DNA from: Escarpia spicata
Taxonomy: Eukaryota; Annelida; Polychaeta; Sabellida; Siboglinidae
Reading direction: 5' to 3'
Assembly (NCBI GenBank): GCA_963995525.1
Contig: OZ023213.1
Location: 22,408,278 to 22,472,277, forward strand
Length of the DNA: 64,000 nt
Below are positions 1-16,077 of this stretch, piece after piece; positions within the stretch are counted from its first letter, which is position 1, and each line of letters starts with the position of its first letter. The notes beneath the pieces were generated by a model that saw only the letters and a program-made list of their open reading frames with translations, searched no databases and had not been told where the DNA came from. Position numbers and translations under genes: made by a program.

Positions 1-418
1 TGTTCAGACGTTTCTTGAACAAGCGTGAGTTGAGGGCACATGCTTTCACAACATTCACAATTTTTAAGACTGTCAAGGTTTCTAGGAACGCCTAAAGTAG
101 TGCCCTTTTCGTTTGACAAGGGTTACAAATCCTGATTGAGGTCCCAGCATTGCAGGGGCTCCATCAGTACACACACCACAGAGATTATTCCAATCAAGAC
201 CTTCAGCTTCAAATAATTCAGTCAGCAGTCAGTTTGTCCATCATGCCTTCCCCCTTGGATATTAACTCAAGATCATCATAAAACAAAAATTCTTCCTTCA
301 GGTTTTGAGCACTTTTCTCCCCCAGAACAGGTTTGACCATGGTCTTGACACATGGGGCTATCAACTGCCCTCCGATGACTAGTGTGAGCTCAGTTTCTTC
401 ATCTGTCTCTTTTTCCAT
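1..418 (-). pseudogene. hAT-family transposase remnant (ZBED5/SCAND3-like), internally deleted
   Basis: Read on the minus strand, an ORF (418-218) contains GQLIAPCVKTMV, LGEKSAQNL and then EEFLFYDDLE. After a frameshift near 225, another frame gives GLDWNNLCGVCTDGAPAMLG and later VVKACALNSRLFKK. The phrase NLCGVCTDGAPAMLG is the signature of the RNase H-like core of domesticated or recent hAT transposases of the ZBED5/ZMYM6/SCAND3 group. In that family a stretch of several dozen residues normally lies between the LGEKSA and EEFLFY blocks. Here they are joined directly, so the copy has an internal deletion as well as frameshifts and a stop near 65. The fragment runs off the window start. It is a dead transposon copy rather than a host gene. 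Confidence 0.75.
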
Positions 419-432
419 ATGTATCTCTATGT

Positions 433-663
433 TTGTTTGTCTCTATATTTGTTGTCTCTGTGTCTCCCTGTATGTTTCCTTGTCTGTCTGTCCGTCTGTT
501 TGTATGTACGTATGTCTCTCTGTCTGTCTGTCAGTCTGCATGTCTGTACGTCTGTCTATATTTGTCTCTCTGTCTGCCTGTCTGTACGTCTGTCTATATT
601 TGTCTCTCTGTCTGTATGTCTCTCTGTTTGTCTCTGTCTCTCTGTATATCTCTCTGTATATGT
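433..663. repeat. Degenerate TCTG/TCTC/TGTA microsatellite
   Basis: Pyrimidine-rich tetranucleotide runs (ctgt, ctct, atgt) cover the stretch just upstream of the first transporter exon. The Ser/Leu/Cys/Val-rich ORFs here in all frames are artefacts of this repeat. It ends about 25 bases before the splice acceptor at 691. Confidence 0.85.
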
Positions 664-691
664 AAGTCTCTCAGCAATCATCCTTTTGCAG

Positions 692-6294
<5,603 letters not shown>

Positions 6295-6776
6295 TCATCT
6301 GCATAATGATGATAGATTTTAGAAGTTTGATGCATTATCACAACATGTACTGCTGATCTAAAGTCACTGATGGTGAGAGAGAAAGTATGGGCAGAAATAT
6401 TCAACGCATGCTGTGATACTAGTCATTACATTATAAAAATAACAATTAATTATTATTATAAAGAGCCAAGGAATTAAGAAATATGTAACACGCATGTTGT
6501 TATTAAGAAATTGTCAATTCGGACCTACCAAATCTCATGCATTTTGCGTCCATAATAATAATACAGGTTCTTTTACCGCGTGATCTCTAACTAATAGTTA
6601 ATCAATGCGCTCACAATATAGAAACATAAAACAATTAAAATAATATATTAATTAATTAATTAACAATATAAATAAATAAAAAATATTAATAAATTAACAA
6701 CAGTCACTAAAACGTCCTGTAAATAAATCTTGCTAATGTCCACTATAAGTTTGTTTAAATAAATTTGTCTTAAGGT

Positions 6777-6945
6777 GACATTTAAATAAAAACAGACAGA
6801 GAATCTCGTAGAGTCAGTGGCACTTCGCTCAATTTGGCAGGACCATTTATGCCAAATGCTTGCTTGCCGATGGATTTTGATGCTGGTGGAACTGCAAGCT
6901 GAAGATGGTCATGAAGCTGCCGAAGACGAGGGTTGTGAGTTTGTG
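6777..6945 (-). pseudogene. L2/CR1-type reverse transcriptase C-terminal scrap
   Basis: The minus strand reads LQLAVPPASKSIGKQAFGIN and then GPAKLSEVPLTLRDSLSVF before a stop. This resembles the C-terminal block of L2/CR1 ORF2 (F.v.GpklWN.LP..lR...s...FK). Only about 50 residues survive. Weak but consistent with the L2 copies at 38.7 and 43.3 kb. Confidence 0.45.
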
Positions 6946-7261
6946 GATGTAGTAGATATGTAAGGTACTCCGTCCATCTCGAGCTATCATGCGGCTATCT
7001 GTAAATCTCCTGCATACCAGCGATTTAAAAAAAACTTATTTTTATGCAGATATTGGCAATTTTATTGATACACACAGGTAGATAGCTCGGAGCGTCCGTT
7101 GAATCCATGAGGTTGTTCTTGTCATCAACAGTGCGGTGTTGCCACCTAGCATCCTGTTGGGGAACTGAATCTAACATATATTTCCAGCCACAACTTGGCA
7201 GCTCTGTTTTTACAGTTATTAGAATTATTTTCTTCTGATTGTTTACACAGTTTCTTTCTTA

Positions 7262-7363
7262 GGTGTTGAGCATCTTCACTTGACGGCATTACCAGGAGTA
7301 GCTAATGGTGAAGTCGATATTGAATATGATCTTGTTCCACAAGTACAACAAACTTGTCTTTAG
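7262..7363 (+). other. Possible alternative 3' exon
   Basis: After a good acceptor (gtttctttcttag at 7249-7261), one frame is open: VEHLHLTALPGVANGEVDIE, then YDLVPQVQQTCL and TAG. The composition looks protein-like, but its entry phase does not match the phase-0 donors upstream. It could be an alternative end of the transporter gene, part of another gene, or chance. Confidence 0.2.
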
Positions 7364-7369
7364 AAAGCA

Positions 7370-8815
7370 GCACAAAGAAGGTGCGTCACAGTTACAATGG
7401 ACTTTTTTATATTATAACATTGACAAAGTGAAAATAATGCATACATAGTACAAATTGGATATTTTGAAATCCCAGAACCAATTAACCCCTATTTAGTAGA
7501 TGCTAACAGTTTACAAAAAAGGTAGAAAACATTACAAACATGAATGTTTCTTGTGATAAATGCAGAAATGTGATGACAGGACTGCACACGAATATCCATT
7601 TTATCAATCTGAATAGGCATTTGTTTGGAATTTTAGAAATGAAATTACTATACATCTAGCCCATAGATTAACACATTAGCTAAATGATTTTACTACTGTG
7701 GAACAAAAGTTTGTCATTGTAAAAGTTAGCATTAGCAGGAGTAACAACTTCAAAAAAGTGATACAGTGATACAGTGATACAGACACAACAACACTGCGCA
7801 TTTGCCAAATTTATCACGTTCACAAATAAAACATTGTATATGTCTCGTAAACATTCCAATAAAGGAGAAATGTTAAGTTTGTGCATTTATCAAAGGTTCT
7901 ATGTTGTAATCTCTGTAAACTTGTCACACCTGTCAAAAAGGTGCTTAGTTAAAGAAATGAGAGGACATATATTGTCACCCTGGTGGCACATCAAGAGGTT
8001 GTGGGATGAAAGTCGCCAAATCTATAATTATTTACAAAAATTATTTAAAGGATGCTGTTTTTTGCATTATGTGGCCACTTTTCATATAAAATGTGGAATT
8101 GGTTCAAAACAGTGGTGATTATTAAAACAAGAAGAATCAGGAGTATTAAAAACTTGGCAGCAAAGATACGTAAATCCATTAGCAGGAGTTCTAGCTGGCA
8201 CCTCGGCAGTCATTTAGGTAACAAGAAAACCTTATACAAGTGAGTATTCAGTTTATGCTATACATTTGGCATGAGGTCATATGACAGAAACTATTCCAAT
8301 GAACTAGGACTGATTGGTCAATGCAATGGTTGCCACCTATGGAACAGATGTGTACATGTTATTTGTGATTACTGTACTGTGGAATACTTCAGATCTCAAA
8401 GTGTTTGCAGTCACCAAAGGGTGTAACCATGTGTTATTAGACATACAATATTGGTGTATTGTTGCCATTTTTTGAAAATGTGAAAAGGAATACATTATTT
8501 TATAAATTGTAATTTTTGTAATCAATGTTTCTTTTATTATTATGATACTGCTTGTCATGTCAGCTTTGTTGACTCAAAGTTGGGTGACCGGTGGCTGTCT
8601 ATTGTTCTTATGTGGCTGTTGTGTATTTAAAATAAATACAATGTATTGATTAGTTTAACTGTTTTTTATAGACTTCATAATATTTAGTTTTCAGACATAC
8701 ATATTTTACTATTATAGTCTAAATTGTTTGCACATATTCTAATTGTTTGCATGACCTCCTGTTTACACTGTTATTGAAAGTGTGAAAAGATAAGTCGGTT
8801 ATAAATTATTAGCTT
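7370..8815. other. Long AT-rich stretch without a recognised gene
   Basis: Only short ORFs without domain signatures occur here. There is a short gatacagt triplication near 7,760. Nothing else is supported. Confidence 0.5.
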
Positions 8816-8819
8816 TGTA

Positions 8820-10285
8820 AGTACCTGCTTAATGAAACAATAACTGAGCAGCAAGCCAGTTACCCCATTGCGTCCCTTCACATTGATACTGTCTTAGTGC
8901 ACAAGAAGAGGACAAACAACAATATTACCTTTTAAAGTATCTGCTCAGTGAAACAATGACAGGGTAGCAAACCAGTTGTAACCCCATTGTGTCCCTTCAC
9001 ACATTTTGTAACCCCATTGTGTTCCTTCACACAGTTTGTAACCCCATTGTGTCCCTTCACATATTTCTTAACCCCATTGTGTCCCTTCACACATTTTGTA
9101 ACCCCATTGTGTCCCTTCACACATTTTGTAACCCCATTGTGTCCCTTCATACAGTTTGTAACCCCATTGTGTCCCTTCACATATTTCTTAACCCCATTGT
9201 GTCCCTTCACACATTTTGTAACCCCATTGTGTCCCTTCACACATTTTGTAACCCCATTGTGTCCCTTCACACATTTTGTAACCCCATTTTTTGTGTCCCT
9301 TCACATATTTCTTAACCCCATTGTGTCCCTTCACACATTTTGTAACCCCATTGTGTCCCTTCACACATTTTGTAACCCCATTGTGTCCCTTCACATATTT
9401 CTTAACCCCATTGTGTCCCTTCACACATTTTGTAACCCCATTGTGTCCCTTCACACATTTTGTAACCCCACTGTGTTCCTTTACGCATTTTGTAACCCCA
9501 TTGTGTCCCTTCACACATTTTGTAACCCCATTGTGTCCCTTCACACATTTTGTAACCCCATTGTGTCCCTTCACATATTTCTTAACCCCATTGTGTCCCT
9601 TCACACATTTTGTAACCCCATTGTGTCCCTTCACACATTTTGTAACCCCATTGTGTTCCTTCACACATTTTGTAGCCCCATTGTGTCCTTTCACACATTT
9701 TGTAACCCCATTGTGTTCCTTCACGCATTTTGTAACCCCATTGTGTCCCTTCACACATGTTGTAACCGCATTGTGTTCCTTCACACATTTTATAACCCCA
9801 TTGTGTCCCTTCACATATATCTTAACCCCATTGTGTTCCTTCACACATTTTGTAACCCCGTTGTGTTCCTTCACACATGTTGTAACCCCATTGTGTTCCT
9901 TCACACATTTTGTAACCCCATTGTGTCCCTTCACACATTTTGTAACCCCGTTGTGTCCCTTCACACATTTTGTAACCCCGTTGTGTCCCTTCACACATGT
10001 TGTAACCCCGTTGTGTCCCTTCACACATGTTGTAACCCTGTTGTGTTCCTTCACACATTTTGTAACCACATTGTGTTCCTTCACACATTGATACTGTCTT
10101 TGTGCACAAGAAAATGATAAAATAACAACTTAATTCGCCTTAGATGTATCTGCTCAATGAAACAATGACTGAGCAGCAAGCCAGTTATCCCATTGTGTCT
10201 CTTCACACATGAATACTGTCTTTGTGCACAAGAAGATGACAAACAACTTACTTCACTTCAGAAATAAATGCTCAATGAAACAATG
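8820..10285. repeat. Higher-order repeat: about 125-bp units flanking a nested 30-bp minisatellite
   Basis: The block ctgctcaatgaaacaatgac, gagcagcaagccagtta, cccattgtgtcccttcacac, gatactgtctttgtgcacaag recurs at about 8,825, 8,940, 10,148 and (partly) 10,265. The 30-bp array has expanded inside the second unit, exactly where the long unit contains the cccattgtgtcccttcac phrase. Confidence 0.85.
8975..10095. repeat. 30-bp minisatellite, about 37 copies
   Basis: Unit core ttgtaaccccattgtgtccc plus ttcacacatt. Because 30 is divisible by three, all six frames tend to stay open and give 10-residue repeats (HTFCNPIVSL, VKGHNGVTKC, MCEGTQWGYK). Two unit variants (acattttgta and atatttctta) alternate in a higher-order pattern. 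A single 4-base insertion at about 9,288 shifts the register. No start context, splice sites or conserved domain, so I treat it as satellite DNA. Confidence 0.95.
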
Positions 10286-10470
10286 TTGTAGATTCCGTAT
10301 TGACTTTCTTTGCTTATGCTCGAGCAGAAACAAAAGATTAAGTGTAAATAAGCATGATATAAATACCAAACAAGGATAAATTTTACTAAACAAAGTGCAG
10401 TAGGTGTCTTGCGAACAGTCGGACTGCTAACTAATATATATAGTAGTCAAAGTACAACAAAGATGTGCTG

Positions 10471-10543
10471 ATATTGGTAGCTGAATTGGTAGTGTGTCGA
10501 GCTGCTATTTTCAGTGTCCTCGGTTTGAATCCCACAGAGTACA
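10471..10543 (+). other. tRNA-like sequence (SINE head or tRNA pseudogene)
   Basis: A-box-like tagctgaattgg (10,478-10,489) and B-box-like ggtttgaatcc (10,522-10,532) are 44 nt apart, which is normal tRNA spacing. The T stem pairs poorly and no clean acceptor stem is seen. It is therefore a degenerate SINE head or pseudo-tRNA rather than a working tRNA gene. Confidence 0.4.
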
Positions 10544-10707
10544 TGAAACTTTTGTTTGTGTTCATTTAGTTTAAGATTATTTTTTTTTATATTTCGTATA
10601 ATACTATTTCGGGCACTATTTCGTAATTTCGTTTCGTTATCAAAAACATACATAAACATTCTGGGGGATAGACATGCTAACTGGCAGTGAGCAGTCAAAA
10701 CGCGATT

Positions 10708-10956
10708 CTGAGCCAGACTATCTTCCTAGCGAAGTCACGCAGCCAGGCGAGAGTCGGTTAAGCGAGACTAATAATTATTAATACACGGCAAATCCTGACA
10801 ATACATCACATAACTTCATAAATTGATGACGCTTTAATTCATGAGTATACCAGTGTTGCCATCTAGCGGATCACATTCAGAAGGGCCATTCAGAGCCAGA
10901 CTATCGTTCTGGCGAAGTCACGCAGCCAGGCGAGAGTCGGGTAAGCGAGACTAAGC
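10708..10956. repeat. Direct repeat pair (60 bp, 183 bp apart)
   Basis: gagccagactatc.t.ct.gcgaagtcacgcagccagg followed by cgagagtcgg.taagcgagacta occurs at 10,708-10,769 and again at 10,891-10,952. The first copy follows a MITE-like AT-rich stretch. Probably transposon ends or a small duplication. Confidence 0.8.
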
Positions 10957-10984
10957 AGGCGCTTGTATTTGTCAAGGTAACAAC

Positions 10985-11155
10985 GGTACATAATCAATTT
11001 AGTCTTTTAGATAATACAATAATTCCTCTCTCAACAACATAAATGACTGGTTGTTTATAATGCAGCAGTGTTTAAAATATAAGTGAACAAATATAAATTA
11101 CACAAGTAATCGTATTAACAGTTATGAATGTTTAAATCACCGATGCTGTTTCACT
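10985..11155 (+). repeat. Dispersed repeat, copy A (also at 61,555)
   Basis: The stretch ggtacataatcaattta, aataattcctctc, aacataaatgactggttgtt, taatgcagcagtg, acaagtaatc, atgctgttt recurs in the same orientation at 61,555-61,715. No coding capacity. Confidence 0.8.
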
Positions 11156-11159
11156 GACA

Positions 11160-13100
11160 ATTTTGTTAAACTACTATGTCGCCATCTAACGGAATTTGTG
11201 AGTACTACGAAACGTAACCTAGGCTGTTGTTATTCCTTCGAGTTTTGTATTCGAAATCGGAATATGTACACTTATGTGTGTTCTAATGATGTGACAACTA
11301 CATTTAACTAGCAACATGTCTTCAATGCGCTTAACAAACAGCCAGATAATGATCACAAAACGGTTTACGTTAGCGTCTTCCGCTCGCGTCCCCGTTTACG
11401 TCGGTTAACACGAGGTACCACGGGCGCCATGACATTCCGTAGCAATTTACCTTGCGCGTTTTAAAAATGCTATGTCATAAATCCACCAAAATAAACGAAT
11501 ACCGTTGCAGAGTAATCATGTTTGTTACAAAATATCACCAATAAAGTCAGTGTTGTTCACGGTGTTTCCGAGAAACGACAACACGTGGTTTATGAAACGG
11601 CAAATGACAACGCATGATCTGTTAATTACAGACTCGTCGCGGTCGCCACCGGGCGACCGCACATAATGTGTCGGTTATCAAACAGAAAAAACAGTCGCAT
11701 ATGCGACCAATTCAGTCGTAATTTAGAGGGCTGCTCCTAGTAGATCCGCAATGCCATGCATCGTGCAACAGTTGCTAGGAACAACAGCTGGCGTCAAAAC
11801 ATGAACAGATTTATCGTCTTTTCACAATGATGAACAAGCCTTACAAGGCTAGGTTATGTCAACAAAAACATAAGAATATGTTATATCGTTATTTAAATGG
11901 TGCCAGGATGGATAATAATATGTACTTTATTACTATTTTTGATATGTTCAATATTTATGGCGCTATTTAACTGTTAAATCTTAAAATGGTGGCATTTTTT
12001 GTCTATTAGTTTTCAATCCATTTGTTGTGCACATGCTGCATGAGGACTGCAGTTAATTGATGGGAAAATAGTAATAACATTGGAACTTTTTAACTTACGT
12101 ATGTGAAATCAAACATGGTGCAACCCTTAAGGAAATGTAAATTTTTGTGACCTTGACTTGACGTTCACAGTTGACCTACATTCCACTTTTGAGCTAGATT
12201 TGGCCCATAGCATGGGATTAATTCCTATTTAGGGAATGCTAAATGGTAAAAACTATTTTTGTTATTTATTGACCCAGCTTACTGAAATTTGACCACAGTG
12301 TTTATAGCTTACAAAAAGGATTTTACGAAGTTGTTATGATTTTTTTGTCCACCAGGTGGCGATGAAGGTGGCGTCCATCTTGATTTTCAACAGAATCACC
12401 GGAATCAAAATATCAGGATAATGGCTTGGCCAAATTTACTGTAACTTTACACATACATTGTCTATACATAGACACACGACTTCATAGTTTCACTTTTTTG
12501 TGGGGATAAAAAATATATATGATTTTTTTGAAATTTCGAGACAAAAACAGGTTTGGCAAAACAACGGCATACTATATAATATATTTGATTATCCTAAAAC
12601 TATCAAGTCATACATGTTTATATGTACAGACAATGTATCCTGAAAATTTCATAAGATTCTGGCAATAAATAGCCGGTCCAAATAACACAAGATAAGTCGA
12701 GTTGATACAAAAATTCTTATTCAGAAAACCGATGTCAAAGTACCCGCAACACGTTTTACATACAATAAAGACAGTTACAGTTCTGAAATTACACATGTAT
12801 GTCCCCTGGCTATTACTCTTTCTGGTGATATATGATGTACAAATAATGACTGTAAAAATATAAGAGTAACATATACAAAGTGAGATACACTATATATCCG
12901 TCCACCGTTATAGTGACTTAGTTTCAGTAATGATCTTCACATGCATAAAATATAGTCACAATCTTGAAATTACACAAGTAATGCTACTATTCTTTCGTAA
13001 GGTATTATATATAACCATTGATTGAGTAATAACATGTAAACATAAATACAAACACACACAAACTAACAATGAACGTGTAAATCGTCAAAATGACTCGTAA
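11160..13100. other. No gene recognised
   Basis: Moderate-GC (11.2-11.8 kb) then AT-rich sequence. Short ORFs lack domain signatures. A tcgccaccgggcgacc inverted repeat near 11,643 is the only structure noticed. Confidence 0.5.
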
Positions 13101-13114
13101 TATAAACATTATAG

Positions 13115-13850
13115 CTACAGTGTTCTGCATCCAGCAACATTATCTATCTCAGTCTCTAGAAGCTGCCAGCAGCATAGTCCGCAGTTGACTGGGCCTCCGC
13201 AGCCCGAGCAACTCACCGAGCACGTCGTGCTTCCTTTGTCGAAGCATACATTTGTCGCTCGGCTTGTCGAAGCCGCCTTGCTTCCGTTTTCACTGCTGAC
13301 GCCAACAGCTGGTCCCCAGGTGCAACTCGATCCCAGCACCTCGCACAGGTGTCGCATGGTAGCTGCCACTCCGACGTTGAATTCTGCCACGGCGGCACAT
13401 GTGGCAGAAATAACTCTGTGAACACATAAAACCTGTCTTAGGGTACTTGGTCCAAACCTTCGAATGGAGGCTTTCATTCGGGTTTTGCTGGGGCCTCTCA
13501 TCTGTTGATGTTGCGTGGTAGAAGGTGGCCCACGCAGCGTCTCGCATGGCATCCATGTCGTTGGTGTATGCCCGCACTGCCTTGCCATAAGTAGGCTGTC
13601 AGTTTCGCGATAGTTGCCTGTTTGAGTCTGCCATGGCCACGACCTCCCAGGACAACCTCAGCCTTCTTACCAGAGGACGCCGGCTTCCCGAGTGCAGTGC
13701 CAAGGCGTTTGGCGACGTGGTTGCTACACTCCACGTCGCCATACACTTGTCGGTCACACAAGTGCTTGTATGTTTTCGCGTCACTGTCCGATACGATCGT
13801 CGTATATCGGAACCCGTGACGCTCGATAGATCGCTCCCACCATGAAGCTG
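13115..13850 (-). pseudogene. Mutator-like (MULE) transposase remnant
   Basis: On the minus strand, three overlapping frames together give a degenerate transposase: RYTTIVSDSDAKTYKHL, VECSNHVAKRLGTALGK, LGGRGHGRLKQATI, MDAMRDAAWATFYHATSTDE, QNPNESLHSKVWTKYPKT and VAEFNVGVAATMRHLCEVLG. This order (SDGD, ECxNHV+KRlG, GRLT, STDxxPQH, QNxNES.NS..W...PK) is that of the Mutator-like transposase domain found in many invertebrate proteins. In this copy the CP.G..SWC block is missing and frameshifts fall near 13,500 and 13,600. GC content is higher than the flanks. A fossil DNA transposon; its terminal repeats were not found. Confidence 0.7.
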
Positions 13851-14125
13851 TATGCTATCAGCACATGCATGTCACTAAATATACCAAAATATGCATGGAA
13901 ATAAGCCTGTTTGTGTTGATATTTTTTGAAATGGCAAATATGCGTGAGGTTTACTGGTTCAGGGGAAAGGGGTGTTCAAGCGCATATCGCCACAGCCTGT
14001 GGCATTGGGGCCGGCTAGCCCCCTGTGGGTGAAAAGTGAAAATAGTAGCCTGACGGTAAACCGTGGAACACCCAGGTCAACCCCACCTCCTTGCGGTTCC
14101 CCCCGGGAAACCACTATTACCGGGG

Positions 14126-14155
14126 TGATCGTAAAGCGAGGTTCAATTATACAGG
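14126..14155. mobile_element. pogo-like MITE end fragment
   Basis: gtgatcgtaaagcgaggttc resembles the 3' terminal repeat of the MITE at 3,946-4,136. No matching left end was found. Confidence 0.35.
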
Positions 14156-14301
14156 TCAATGTCTGTACCAGATCTGACAGTCGCCGTGAGTCTAACCGTC
14201 TTCTAGCCGCCGGGAGAGTTGCGAGGTTTCCCCGCTATCGGTCTCAGTAAGGACGAGTTAGTCGCTAACATATATGAGTAAAAACAAGTACATGCCATTT
14301 G

Positions 14302-14592
14302 TGGAGCGCAGTAGCCCAGTGGATAGTGGTTCGGACTCTCGACTGAGAGAACCCGGGTTCAAATCCTATATTGCCGTGTCGAACCTTGGGCAAGTTCTTT
14401 CATTTTACATTGCTCCAATTCATTCAGTTGTATGAATGAAAACCTGGCTATAGACAGCGGTGGATATTTGTGTACGAATAGTCTACGTGCAATAATTGTA
14501 GCGTGACTGGATCCTTCCCAGAGAAGTCGAGATGGTGTTCGATCGGAGTCCTGAGCACTGCATACTGCGCTATATAAGGACTTACCTTTATT
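14302..14592 (+). mobile_element. tRNA-derived SINE, copy 2 (best preserved promoter)
   Basis: Head gtagcccagtgg (A box) and gggttcaaatcc (B box), then the family body cttgggcaagttctttcatt, cagcggtggatattt, gagaagtcgagatggtgttcga, ending ctgcgctatataaggactta. This is the clearest RNA polymerase III promoter of the family in the window. Confidence 0.8.
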
Positions 14593-14599
14593 TTTGTTA

Positions 14600-15430
14600 A
14601 GCTCAGTGCTAAAAAGGAACTTGTAACTATGGGTATTTACATTCAGGTACACAGACAACGGCACGGATACTACAGTACGTCATATCGACGAGTTTTGCTT
14701 GCTATAGACGTTATATACCTTTGCTTGTTTGATATAATTATAAACATCACCGTTAGTATTTAGTTGATGTCGCACTGTGTTGATGAAACCTGGGAACGTG
14801 GTTTTGATAAAAGTGTTTAACAGCAGAATAGTAGAGCTATTGTTGTACCTTCTGCATATAGGAGCCAAAAGGTGATAGCGATCCAGTTCTCCCATATATG
14901 GTAGTTATCGTGTCCACCATAAATAGTTTACGGAGTGCCTTCCATGGGTTTCAGTTAGTTCCGTGGTGACGTTTACCAAAGCTTACCGTACCACTATTTC
15001 AGCCAGCCAGAAGATGCTGCCACTGTACGCCGCTATGAGAACTACATGTGTGGAGCGAACGTTACGTTAGCTGTGTTCAAAGTGAGAGCCGCTCTTCCCT
15101 TGCACACAAGTAGTAGTACCGTACGTTTGGAACCTCATCCTACTGTGAAAGTGCGCCTCCATGGACCAAATCTCATAGTGGAAAGAAGAATAAATAGTGG
15201 CGCCACCTGGCGGCTGCAGAGGGGTGAATTAGCGTGTTACGACCTTTGGTGGTGGAGGCGGGGGTTAGAGATGTGTGTGTGTGTGCGTGTGTATAAATGC
15301 GCGTGTATGAAAGACCTAACGAAACACAAGAGTATACGAGTGCACACGAATTTTATTGACGAAAGATACAAGCATACATATGACACGAAACCGTGTTTTA
15401 TTAAGCGAAGACAAGTGGACGACGCATGCC
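14600..15430. other. Left flank of the Polinton, no gene recognised
   Basis: Short ORFs without recognisable domains. The left terminus of the Polinton should lie here or just below 15,630, but I cannot identify an inverted repeat partner at the right side. Confidence 0.4.
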
Positions 15431-15434
15431 TTGT

Positions 15435-15561
15435 GGGTGAGCGAACACCGCGACAGAGGTCGTGAGCTTAGGGGTCAAGACGACCACGCTAGTGGCTCGT
15501 AGGATGGTAGTACGACTTACGGGTGAGCGAACACAGCGGCAGAGGCCGTGAGCTTACGGGT
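15435..15561. repeat. 41-bp direct repeats next to the Polinton protease end
   Basis: gggtgagcgaacac.gcg.cagagg.cgtgagctta.gggt occurs at 15,435-15,475 and 15,521-15,561, with a partly related unit starting at 15,558. It lies between the protease 3' end and the left flank, where subterminal repeats of a Polinton would be expected. Confidence 0.7.
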
Positions 15562-15630
15562 GTGTGACCACCGCGCCATAGGCTCGAAACATGATGATGA
15601 TGATGATACCTGTTCGTTAATGAAACACGG

Positions 15631-16077
15631 TTATAGCAGTTGTTTAAGCCAATCAAATAAACGGCAGTCGTTTGCTACCAGATCAGTGCCGAAACCATTG
15701 ACGAATTCCTTCATGGGAAGTCCACGACAGCGAAACAAGAGATAAGCAACACAGTATTGTCCGCAAACGTTAGACGTCTGCAGTCTGTTAGAATTATGAG
15801 TCCACGTTACACAATGTTTATTCAATAATCGACGGAACTCGACGTGCCGTGGCGCTCAGCCGTAAGAACAGAAGTATTCACCGTGACCGTTGGCGTCTAT
15901 GTAGAGTGCTATTCAATGTTCGCCGGGTTTACCCGCGTCGTGCGTGTTGCACACGAAGGCGACGGGGTAAGCGTCTATCTGGAGAGCGAGGAGTACGTCT
16001 TTGGGTACGATCCCACGGATGATGGGACGGGCGTGCCAATCGAGGGTGAGTAGGCGGACGAGCTGCAGGGTTTCCAA
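15631..16077 (-). pseudogene. PRO: Adenain-like cysteine protease (PRO) of the Polinton, broken
   Basis: The frame from 16,077 to 15,631 (148 codons) reads TLQLVRLLTLDWHARPIIRG, DAYPVAFVCNTHDAGKPGEH, YIDANGHGEYFCSYG, then LQTSNVCGQYCVAYLLFRC and ends FDWLKQLL. In adenovirus-type maturation proteases the catalytic His lies in the GxHW motif, an acidic residue in the following E/DYF.DS.G strand, and Gln and Cys in the Q...CG.YC block. His, Gln and Cys can be seen; the acidic position reads Cys. Two TGA codons interrupt the frame, one directly after GEH and one after YFCSYG, and the expected start codon is not ATG. The enzyme would process capsid and core proteins during assembly. Confidence 0.85.

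Noticed and set aside
8975..10095. CRISPR-like array
   Set aside because: Units are contiguous without unique spacers and the genome is clearly animal.
8987..10117. ORFs of up to 376 codons on both strands
   Set aside because: They are the 30-bp minisatellite read in every frame; unit length is a multiple of three, and no domain, start context or splicing supports them.
10471..10543. Functional tRNA gene
   Set aside because: A and B boxes are well spaced, but T-stem pairing is poor and no acceptor stem is seen.
15108..15125. agtagtagtaccgtacg as the left Polinton terminus
   Set aside because: Resembles the foldback terminus at 9 of 12 bases, but the match is mostly a GTA repeat and no inverted partner exists at the right side.
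15046..15465. 139-aa plus-strand ORF
   Set aside because: No recognisable domain; composition shifts with a TG-rich stretch in the middle.
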